From Silene noctiflora (lineage: Eukaryota; Streptophyta; Magnoliopsida; Caryophyllales; Caryophyllaceae), in NCBI GenBank assembly GCA_009801015.1, contig VHZZ01000998.1, positions 148,011 through 176,176 on the forward strand: a stretch of 28,166 nt of DNA. Reading direction: 5' to 3'. Below, piece by piece: positions 10,901 to 19,915 of the stretch (its first letter is position 1; the number at the start of each line of letters is the position of its first letter). Under the pieces are notes generated by a model that was given only the letters and a program-made list of their open reading frames with translations, was not told the origin of the DNA and did no database searches. The position numbers were made by a program, and so were the translations under genes.

Positions 10901-13570
10901 GCTGAGGAGGTTCTTCCACTTTCCTGCGACAGAAATGAGTAGTCACGGAAGGAGGACATGTCAGTCCTTTGTCCGAAGCGAGTTGACACAGAACTTCGGT
11001 CTGAACTGGTGGATGTCCTTGGCGTGCGAGATACATCCATGTAATCATACTGCCGAGGTGAAAAGTTATCGATGCTTGTTCTATCTGAGCTCACAAAGGA
11101 GATGTCTGTATCACTCTCCGGAATATCGTTGCATAATAGCTTTTCATTTATTCTACCTGACCTGAGTCAAATTTGTTAAATATTTAGGTCATATTGTCAA
11201 TATCTCTGTTAACCTTAATGTTGAATTCAGCTTTATATGTCTCATAATGTAGGTTAACAAAAATCTGAAAATGTAATTACAGAGTACTATGATGTTCTTA
11301 TCTAGCTAGGTTAAGTTTGTTTGCGGTCCAATACTTGATGTCTGTTTTTGTGCATGCTTTCTAATCTATTTTAAGTTTTTTCACTAAACGTTGTTGAAGC
11401 TGCATATCACACCATGGCTTTATTCATTTCCTTAATAACTGATGGCAAAATAAACAGCTGTCTAGTATTCAGTGTTCTTGAGATTAAAGTTTTAAGGCCC
11501 CATAAGACTTACCTGCCTATAACCCGATCCTCTCTAGGCGATTTTTGAAATGACTTTCCCCCTGCTTGCATGCGATTCAGATGTATAGTCATTTTTTTTA
11601 GGAAGCTGCTAAAGTAGGACTCCCTCCCTCCAAATCCAAGTGCCTTGATCCCACCTCTTTTTGAGAAGGATTCTGAATTTGTGGGGCACTTGGATTTGAA
11701 GGGATGTCATAGTAAAGTGTAATAAAGTAGCAGTAGACGGACCTATGGAGTTTAGACTATGTCTTGGCGGTGAATCAACAATAGGAATAACATTCGGCTT
11801 TTCTTGGTACAGATTTTCTAAATGACTAGTAAGGGGAGATGGATAGCGAACTGGCCGAGAAGCATGGTGTATAAATGAGAGCTTTGTCTTGGAGACGACA
11901 TATACGTTGCAGAAATCTGGTGCTAATTTTGACAGACTAGTTGGTACGTCAGTTTTGAATTTCCTGCATCACAATTAAAAATTAAAATACATTTCTATAA
12001 TATGTGTTGCTGATTTGCAGACTTGCAGTCAGGTATCCTTGAGATTAAAGCTTTATCGTTGTTGGTGTACGGAATCTTGTTTATTAGTCATTCTTTCAGT
12101 TGCTGAGAAGCTGCTTATTATTTTAGTTATACATAACTATCTCTAGTTATTACCTCAACAATTTACCTCTTGAAGCACCAAGAACTAAATTCTCAATTGC
12201 AGCATAGCTGACATATTCTGTTAAAGCTTTGGCTACATCCATGTCTTTAAGTGTTACATCTAAGCAGCGTATCTGATGAAAACAGGAAAACATGTGTATC
12301 CTCAGTTCATGGTAGCTAGTACTCCCTCTATTCATTTGGATTCACTGATTTTGCGTTTTTGACCATTAAAGTCAATTCTAAATGTGAAAAGGGAAAATTA
12401 CCCTATAAAGATACGTGGATTCCAAATTCCGTCCAAATAGTGTTTTTTTTTTGTTCTCATACCCTCCGCCCACTTAACATACATCCTTCCAGTTGTGCCT
12501 TTTGAAAACTTGAGTCATGGAAATGTAGTGAATCTAGATGAAGGGAGGGAGTAATAAAATCGAAGTCGGAAGAAAAATCATTATTGAAACCGCAGAAAAC
12601 TCACATCCTTGCGTGTGCAAAAGCAGCGAAATGAGAGGAATAGATCTCTTGTTTGCTTGTCAACATGTTGGTAGTTTGGTGATGTTCCTGGGCTTGCTGC
12701 GGATATGATGGCATTACTCCCTTCTGCAAGGATGTACAATTATTCATGAACATGTGTCTTCTATCAAATGTTACTCCGACTCTTTTGTTTCCCCCACATA
12801 CCCGTATCCGACACTTGACACTCGAACAAGGTATGACACTCCGACACCACGTTTTAAGCCAAAATATGCATATTTTCCATAAAAATGGCCAAATCCGGCA
12901 CTTGGATACGCATCCGTGTCGGATACTTCCAAAAGAGTGTGAGCAACATAGCAGTTCATGTGATCGGCTGCTATACGTTAATCTTTTATCAATGCTTTTC
13001 TCTTTCAGTTTCTGATTTACTTCTTTCATGGCAGGAAATTCTATTTGACAACTGAAGTTCAATGAAATTCTGGAGGCAGGAAATCACAGTACATAGTTGC
13101 AGGTGACCCTTTGACGAATTGCTTAAAGCCTTACATTCATCAATTTTCTTGCATATTGTATGTTAAAAATACACTACTACGTATGCCGTATCATCAATTA
13201 TGGAAAATTACTCGTTGATAAAAACACATCTGTGGCATATTCTTGAATTATACTCCACTTAAAACAAATCTCCTAGACAAATTCCTTAGGAGACAGTTCA
13301 GAATGTAACATGCCATTGTGGTACAAGGGCCTGGAAACCCATTTTGTGTAGGTTAACACAACANAAAAAAGGTGGAGGTTGAGGCGAGAGAAAACCTGTG
13401 AAAGAGGGGTCGACAATGACATGAATTAAGACAAGAGGGTGGCTACGGCCAACAAGGTTATCAATGGCCCATTTGATAGCATAATGGCTTCCTTTATCAT
13501 TGTCTATCGCCACGGCCACCACCCCGTTCACACTCGTCTTTTTTCCGGGTTTCCCTTTTCCTGTCAACAT
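7718..13570 (-). CDS. USP-like domain receptor-like cytoplasmic kinase (RLCK IX, U-box-less)
   Basis: Predicted soluble Ser/Thr protein kinase of 761 aa. Exons: 13396-13570, 12605-12723, 12154-12272, 11743-11963, 11513-11561, 10882-11161, 10381-10494, 9650-10009, 8396-9154, 7718-7807; phase is kept at all nine junctions. The ATG at 13570 is the first after an in-frame TAA. Residues about 15-165 form a universal-stress-protein-like domain (VVAVAIDNDKGSHYAIKWAI; LFLSFRCFCTRKD; AIENLVLGASRGKLLRKFK). A Ser-rich linker spans about 212-321 and a charged coiled coil about 322-400. The kinase spans about 437-705: GEGGYG 443-448, Lys463, HRD 556-558, and DVG 576-578 in place of DFG, as is normal in this family. 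Relatives such as Arabidopsis PUB35/PUB52 add a C-terminal U-box; here the last exon gives only a Ser-rich tail. Substrate and pathway are unknown. Exon 5 (49 nt) is the least certain exon. Confidence 0.88.
7941..7973. repeat. (ATG)11 microsatellite in intron 9 of the kinase gene
   Basis: Eleven perfect ATG units lie in the last intron (7808-8395) of the kinase gene. Likely length-polymorphic. Confidence 0.95.
10042..10353 (+). mobile_element. SINE in intron 7 of the kinase gene, with 13-bp target duplication
   Basis: TGTAGTGTCAATT occurs at 10042-10054 and again at 10341-10353. The 286 bp between end with GGTATTGTTGTTGTTG, a (TTG)n-type SINE tail. The 3' region (GGCGGGAGCCCTTGGGC near 10300) resembles tRNA-derived plant SINEs. 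A possible degenerate box B lies near 10268 (GTAGTTCCGATCT); box A is not clear. It is inserted antisense to the gene and makes up about 300 of the intron's 371 nt. Confidence 0.7.
10686..10795. mobile_element. Degenerate Stowaway-like MITE in intron 6 of the kinase gene
   Basis: The left end reads TACTCCCTCCGTCACTGCC, the canonical Stowaway terminus after a TA target. The right end, reverse-complemented, reads TACTCCGAACTGCCTCGGTC, related but with an internal rearrangement. About 110 bp, no coding. Confidence 0.6.
11615..11711. mobile_element. Short hairpin MITE in intron 4 of the kinase gene
   Basis: Long matching arms: CCTCCAAATCCAAGTGCC near 11627 and its reverse complement GGCACTTGGATTTGAAGG near 11685. 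TA dinucleotides flank the roughly 97-bp unit. Stowaway-like; it takes up more than half of a 181-nt intron. Confidence 0.65.
12320..12553. mobile_element. Stowaway MITE in intron 2 of the kinase gene
   Basis: Terminal inverted repeats TACTCCCTCTATTCATTTGG and, reverse-complemented, TACTCCCTCCCTTCATCTAG, both leading into GATTCACT. TA target on both sides, 234 bp. A good match to the Stowaway consensus CTCCCTCCGT. Confidence 0.85.
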
Positions 13571-15350
13571 CCCTGAATATCTATTTTTCCCTGTGTTTTA
13601 TTTCTATGTCAAGATAAATAAAATCAAGCACATCATTTACATGTCTTGTTCTTTGTTATTCCTGCTTGTTTTCTTTATCTTGCAACATATTCTTGGGAAA
13701 AATATTTTTTAGCAAACAAGAGATGTTCACATTAGCACCCTTGATTTCCTTAGTATACTTCTCTAATCTCTGTAATTTTCTCTCTCTCTCCTCTTTTTGT
13801 TTATTTTTTAATGATTCAAATTTCTTGATTTTTTTTTTTTTTTTTTTTTTTTTGCATTCCTCCCTTTCATTTATTTTGTTCTTTTTTTAGTCAACTGCCT
13901 TGTATTAACATCTAGTAATATTAAAATAAAATAAAATGCTGCATATTTTAGATATATAGCGGATAAAAGGAGTAAAAAAAATTCTAATGTAATGAATTTA
14001 AAATTGGTATTAAAAAGGTTGTAAAACTGTTGTGCTCTGCAATAGTACTACTGGCGTCTGGCACCGTGACACAACCAAATCATAAAAATAAAGCATGGTT
14101 GGATCCATGTAGTTTCTAAATACTCCCTTCGTCTCGTCTCAGATTTAAATGCATTTTTACCCCTCTTAAGAGCATAAATTTCCGGCTCATACAAAAGGCT
14201 AAAGTTTGAGAGTATATTATTATTTAACAGTAAGTTAAATGTCAAGTGTTACACCTAATATTGAACTATTGAATAGGTCTTAGCGTAATGGTTAAGATTG
14301 AGATATCGTGACAATAGGTCACGGGTTCAAATCTCTCCCCCTCCCCCCTATATTTTGTACTAATAACTGACCTTGAACTCTGTATTCTCAATTTCTAAGT
14401 TTTGATTTAAAATTCACAAAATATATCGCGACTGAAATAGTTGAAACCCATATAACAATAGCATGTTCATAAAGTAACCTTAACATGAAAGCACAAGTTG
14501 ACATTTTCTTCTGATGATAATAATTTCTATAATTAAATTTCTAAATCCTCTAACAAAAAAAAAAAAAAAACCTTATTTTTCTTCTTTGATACTCTGTCTT
14601 TCTTTGTAAATATCTCACAAACTATACTAGTAAAATTATGAATGTAATTTTTCAATACTAACACACAACTATTTAACTTTTAGTGCATTTCGCAAACAAT
14701 TTTGTTTGTGACATTGAAAGTGGTTTAACTCGAAAAGTGAGAACGAACGAGAAATGATAGAAACAAAGGGATTATGAATAATTGGACATGAGATTTATTT
14801 TCAGTTGGGTCGAGTTTTCATTATGTATTTCAGATTCCCATTGTTTTGTAACGGTGATTTTAGAAAAAATTACTAGCAAGTACTTTAGTGAGGTATCTTA
14901 ATCTTTCACAAATTCTTATATGGAAAGGTCTTATGATAAGTCCTAATATATGGGGGTAATTAAGCAGTTTTTAGTGAATAAAAGGGTATACGAGTAGAAT
15001 TATGTGCTAAATAGGTTGATCGAGCATTATATTAACATAAGACGGTTTCTTAGAAGACTAATAGCTTAGTCTCAGGCTCTGAGCTTAAGGGTTATCGAAT
15101 TGGGGTACCCTAAGATTGAGAGTCGCTGAAACTTTGAATTTCCGCAAAGGGTTCATGAGAGATTGATTATGACTAAAATACCCTAAATAACAAAAACTTT
15201 ACATATAATTAAACAAAAAAGGAGGAGATATATTGTTTTTAAAAAAATATACATAAAAAAAAAGTGACTCAAGCAAAATTTACAGGTTTTAGTTTTGACC
15301 AAGAAGCCTACAATTAATTTATATTTGAAATTTGATTTTATCATATAGTT
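13571..15350. other. Spacer between kinase gene start and receptor kinase gene end
   Basis: Should hold the promoter and 5' UTR of the kinase gene (its left part) and the 3' UTR of the receptor kinase gene (its right part). It is pyrimidine-rich at 13690-13890, including a 24-base T run ending at 13853. A single Stowaway-like end (TACTCCCTTCGTCTCG, from about 14122) has no clear partner. A tRNA-like Pol III promoter lies at 14275-14340. No gene seen. Confidence 0.5.
14275..14340 (+). mobile_element. tRNA-like head of a SINE (boxes A and B)
   Basis: Box A-like TAGCGTAATGG starts at 14281 and box B-like GGTTCAAATCT at 14324, about 33 bp apart as in tRNA-derived SINEs. It does not fold into a tRNA: no acceptor stem pairing and poor T-arm pairing. 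An A run at about 14551-14569 could be its tail, giving an element of about 295 bp, but no convincing target duplication was found, so only the head is annotated. Confidence 0.55.
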
Positions 15351-17825
15351 TTAAGATTTCTCTTGTATCTCTTCAATTTTCTCAACAGCATCTTTGATGC
15401 TCCATCTTACATCTACATCCTCATGACAACAGTTAAACCCAATCTTCAAAAGTTTTCTCATTTCATCATTCCCACCTTGAGGACCTCCCATCTCCTTGTC
15501 GAACACGTCTTCGCCCTTCTCCTCATCACTAGCTATATCATTAACCCATGCTACTAGATTTTCACCCTTTACATTTCCAACTGCAAGAAAGTTTGTAGGA
15601 AATCTTCCTGTTAACACTTCGAGTATGAGAATTCCCAAGCTCCAAACGTCAGTTTTTTTAGTAATGCGACCATGTTTAGCATACTCGGGGCACTTGTAAG
15701 CGACCATTAAATTTTGAGCTTGTTCTTGGTTGATCAATGGTAAGAGGGCGTAGTCCATGAGAAGTGGTTTGTATGAGTCGTCGAGAAGTACATTTGATGA
15801 TTTTAGGTAACCATAAGGAACAACTAACATTGGGAGCTCACTGTATAGGTAAGCCAAGCCTCTAGCCACTCCTTGGATGATTTTCAGCCTTGTTGGCCAA
15901 TCTAGCCCTTGATCCTTGTTGGTTCGATTACCTGAAACAGAAATGCAACACTTAGTTGTTTTACGTAGCTTGATTAGATTGCATGGTTTTGGCAATGCCG
16001 CTGTTTCAAATGTTTTGTGTTCTGTTTACAGGCTTGGATGTTCAATCTGACGTTTTGGCGATATTGGGGGTTCATTGAGTTATGTTTCGTTGGTTATCAT
16101 TCAACCAACAACTCATGTTATACGACTTCAAATCGTTTGGGACTAAGCTTTGTTGTAGTTAGTCAAAGACGATCTCATATTAATACCAGCCTATATAACT
16201 AAAGTCCCTACCCGTACTACTCACTAACCCACCAAAAACTGAAATTAAGGAATAACTACCCTGTTATATAATCAGTCTCGTGATAACTTAGCGGGTGACC
16301 CTCTCATATGAGAATTTGTGTCGTGAATTGTGATTTGGAATCCTTAGTAGTTAGAATCCAATATAGGTGAAACAAAAATCTTACCATGAAGGTGACTTGC
16401 AAGAGTGCCATTGTCAACAAAGTCGAAGACAAGCAGCTTCTCTTCTTTCCTGTAGTAATAAGCAACTAAAGCCAACACATTTGGGTGCTTCAACCTGCCC
16501 ATCCTCCTGATATGCTCATGGAAGTCTTCTCGTCCTATTTTGTTCATCTGCCTAAATCTCTTCACTACCAAAAGCTCCTTCGAAAATATCTCCACCTTGT
16601 AGGCAGACACAAAGTTCCCGCTTTCCAAAACCTCTGCTGACGCCGTCAGTAGGGCTGACAGATCAAACACCTTCCTGTCATCTCTCACAAAATTCAACTT
16701 TCCGGGCTCTGTTGACCTCTTACTTGTGGTTTTTGGCTCCTCGCTTGGAGGTACGTAAGTCTCTTCAATCTGATTTGCGTCTTGAGACGCCAAAGACTCC
16801 TGTTTAGATAGGGCGCCCTTTTGTTTCTTTCGACATACCAATAGGAAGAGTACAATCAGCATTAAGGTTACTAGCGCTAGCAGCACAGCTAGCGCGATTA
16901 TAATTGAATTACTTGATGATTTGTTTTTCGACCCTTCAGTTCCTGCGCCCTTGTCACCGGAGCATGGCTCTAATGGTGGCCCACATAACCCCTTGTTGCC
17001 TGCATTATTTTGTTAAATGAAAAATAGTAAGTCGTCTATGAAACAGACCGGACCATCCTATATAAGTTTTGGGGGATGAAAAACATCATATTTTGTGATA
17101 TGGGCAGTTAAATAGGATAGCATTTTACCTGAAACAAATTTCGGGTTTAAGTTCTTGAGATTTGGGGGTAGGCGACCATCCAATTGATTGTTGGCCATGT
17201 TAATGGTTGGTAATGGCTTTTGCTGAAAATTTGGAATGCTGCCATGGAACTGGTTACTCTCTAATTTGGCCTCCACAAGGATAGGCAGCGAGGCGAGGGA
17301 TGATGGTATTTTGCCAGTTAAGGCATTGTTTGACAGGATCACCCTCCTCAGTGCATCCATTCCAGCAAACGCATCATCAGGAATATCTCCGGAGAAATCA
17401 TTATTAGAGAGATATATTGACCTCAGTTTTATTATACGACGGAAATCAGGGATGGGACCCTCAAAGTTGTTGTTCTTGAGGCTAATAGTTCTGAGCTCCG
17501 GCAATTGAGAAAGCGCATCAATGTCAATTTTTCCACCTAAGCCCATGTTCTCTAGCTGTAATCCCCACACCTTGCCATTATGACATATGACTCCTAACCA
17601 GTTAGAGTTGTTGCCTGTGCAGGGAGGTTTAGAAGGATTCCAGTTTGGAATAGCCTCATTATGGCTAAGGGATGATCTGAACTTGAGCAGGGACTCAGTC
17701 TCGGTTAGACCAGTCGCCTGCGTCCCTCCGTATGATAATGCCAAAAGAGAAAGGATGACAATTACAAGGGTCCTTGTCGATGACGGTGGTGGGCGCACAA
17801 GCGAACCAAATGCATGCGCGCCCAT
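15351..17825 (-). CDS. Pollen receptor-like kinase (LRR-RLK, PRK family), atypical kinase domain
   Basis: Predicted plasma-membrane receptor of 630 aa. Exons: 17129-17825, 16385-16999, 15351-15931; both junctions are phase 1. The start is the first ATG after an in-frame stop. An N-terminal signal anchor lies at about 19-33 (TLVIVILSLLALSYG). Next come the LRRNT domain (ETESLLKFRSSL ... NWLGVICHNGKV), about five or six LRRs, a Gly-Leu-Cys-Gly juxtamembrane stretch, and a transmembrane helix at about 265-287. The kinase-like domain has a degenerate Gly loop (ESGNFVSAY, 358-366) and Lys379. YGYLKSSN replaces HRDLKxxN (477-484), and DYA replaces DFG (497-499). PRK relatives carry HGHLKSSN and DYA, and in Arabidopsis and tomato act in pollen-tube growth and ROP signalling; that role is inferred from the family. 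Likely a pseudokinase. Intron 2 carries a SINE remnant. Confidence 0.9.
16097..16162 (+). mobile_element. SINE 3'-end remnant in intron 2 of the receptor kinase gene
   Basis: Contains CAAATCGTTTGGGACTAAGC followed by TTTGTTGTAGTT. The reverse complement (AAAGCTTAGTCCCAAACGAT) matches, from memory, the widespread plant SINE 3' motif around CTTAGTCCCAAA next to a (TTG)n tail. The 5' part is not recognisable. Confidence 0.5.
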
Positions 17826-19915
17826 GAGTCGTCTCACGGGTTTATATTTTTGTGTCGTGGTCGATGGCTACGATTGCGTTGTAAAAAGTCTTTCAGGCTT
17901 GTGAATTTGCAAGAAAAATGTTTGGCTAATTTTGGCCGTGTTTATATGTTATCTATTTATTTATTTCGTGTATGTTTTCTTCTTATTTCGTACTTTCTCC
18001 TCCGATATCGATATTTGATTGTTGGAAAATGGCATGCAGACGTGCAATGCCATCAATAGTACATGGAGTTTTGGAAAGCTAAAGGAGGTAAAAATTAATT
18101 CATAAAAAGTATATAAAAGAAATAAACAAAAAAAAAAGGTTTAAGAGGGATTTAGTGTATTTTGGTCAAAAATGGGTGGCAAAGGCTCTTGGCTTCGCAA
18201 ATGGTAAAAATTGCCAGTGCATTTTGTCTTGTGAGTTATGAATTATTAGGAAATTTTGGATGATGAGTTATTTCGAGACCGATAATTAAGGTATACTTCT
18301 TATCATCCAAATTTTATTTTTCCTTTGTTTTCTCCATACTAATTATAGTAAATGCTATTTAGGATATACCAAGATTGTGTGGTGATCATAATTCATAATG
18401 AGGTAAAAATATATCATTAAGGTTGAAATCTACTCTTCCATCGCCTAATGCAAACGGTAAATAAATAAATGACTGAGACGGAAATTTTATGTAACTTAGC
18501 AACATCTACCCAAAGTGTGGGTGTTCATTTAATGATGTACTCAAATTGTCATGTTTTAAGCTAATGAAATGCAATAATTTAGCAATGTAGAAACAGGAAA
18601 ATATGACGGGTTGAAAATTATACGGAGTACTCATTTTCTCATATAAACTGTGCAAAATGAAAATAAATGAAGCAAAATTCGAGTCGATTTAGGAAGACTC
18701 AAATTTGTGATTAATTTTCGTGAACACAACAAATATTAGATTATTTGCATTAATAGTTACTCCTTACTGATATTTTAGTTTAATTAAGACGTAAAAATGT
18801 TGCTCGGTACTTGTTGGGAATATTGGAGTATTCGAATTTCGAACAATAGTTCATTAGTATGAAAGTAGTATGGATCATAGTCGAATAGAAAGACCTTAAC
18901 ATTTAGCTGAATCATTTTAGGGGTCATAGACTTGTAGTGTCTTGCTGAAACCAACTTCGATTTGAGGATTTTAGGAGGTTGTAGGTGAACTGATTGGGAC
19001 AGAGGGAATAACATATATAAATATAAATCTTTTCATTATAATTACAGTTAAGCTTTCAGACTTTAACTTCAGATAGTCAAATAGAAAGACCTTAACATTA
19101 CAAAGGAAATACACACCATTTGTGGTTAACTTTTTACTTCACTTTTACACTCTACACTTATCTGTACCATGTTAGAAAGTTAACGCAGTAAATAACATGT
19201 TACTGCATGTTTTCATATATCTATTATGACGTATGGAACGACGAACAAAAATAGAAAAATAAAAGGCTTGTGATAAGCCAAACTTTGTTCTCCTTTCTGA
19301 GAGGTTACAAACTTAACTTGTTTGGAGTCCTTTTCCACAGTCACCATGGACTCTTCTTTCCATTTTGAAAACACAGAGCACGACTTTATTACCTCATCCA
19401 CCGTGAACTCGTGAAGGAAGTTGGAAAGAACATCGAGCACAGTTTTCATCTTTTTCTCGCAGAGAAGACATACTAATACCCCCAGCTCCTGCCATTTCCA
19501 CTTCTACCTCATACCTCTTTCCCCGAGCATTACAGGACAGATTAAAGACATCAGCTAGTTTGTAAAGTCATTGGCGGCGGGTCGTATTCATAACCTGAAA
19601 TCAAAACCGACCACCATCAAAATTGCCCTTGGTCCCATTGTTTACACCAAAAAAATGTAGGCATGTTAACCAATTCCTACACGGAAACGAAATTCGAGTT
19701 TTCTTCTATCCACATGACAATTCAGCCAAGTTTTGAATGAAAGTCGAACGAGGAACCTATCCCAAAATGGCAAGGTCGCAAAACCTCTCCTATTCTTTCT
19801 CGGATTTCTCCCCAGTTATATACAGACATGTTGAGGTGGCTTATTTAAGAAGAATAGAGAATACTCTGACTCTCTGAGGACCAAGTAAATATATTGCATC
19901 ACATAAATTTGCATG
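17826..19915. other. Spacer upstream of the receptor kinase gene
   Basis: The proximal 300 bp should be the receptor kinase promoter. A TATA-like motif (CATATAAACA on minus, near 17942) lies about 115 bp upstream of the ATG. A second one at 17841-17848 is too close to the ATG to serve. Further right is a 25-bp direct repeat (18879-18903 and 19075-19099, one mismatch). A 78-codon ORF (19213-19449, minus) has a charged, globular-looking sequence but no recognised family. The right end should hold the 3' UTR of the START gene. Confidence 0.45.
18879..19099 (+). repeat. Pair of 25-bp direct repeats
   Basis: AGTCGAATAGAAAGACCTTA at 18879, continuing ACATT, recurs at 19075-19099 with one change (G to A). 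The units start 196 bp apart. No transposon features were identified between them. Confidence 0.7.

Noticed and set aside
12154..12272. Kinase exon 3 ending at the earlier donor 12167
   Set aside because: That donor gives the wrong phase and leads to a stop in exon 4; the donor at 12153 keeps frame and restores the family sequence GKLLRKFK.
12601..13062. 153-codon minus-strand ORF across kinase exon 2
   Set aside because: It reads exon 2 in the wrong frame; the family motif FRCFCTRKD is in the neighbouring frame of 12605-12723.
13364..13364. Ambiguous base possibly breaking kinase exon 1
   Set aside because: With the donor at 13395 the n lies in intron 1 and does not affect coding.
14275..14345. 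Functional tRNA gene
   Set aside because: Promoter boxes are present but there is no acceptor stem and the T arm does not pair, so a SINE head fits better.
17826..17837. Longer receptor kinase beginning at 17837
   Set aside because: The codon is GTG; the first ATG after the upstream in-frame stop is 17823-17825.
17841..17848. TATA box of the receptor kinase gene
   Set aside because: It is only about 16-23 bp upstream of the ATG, so transcription would start inside the coding region.
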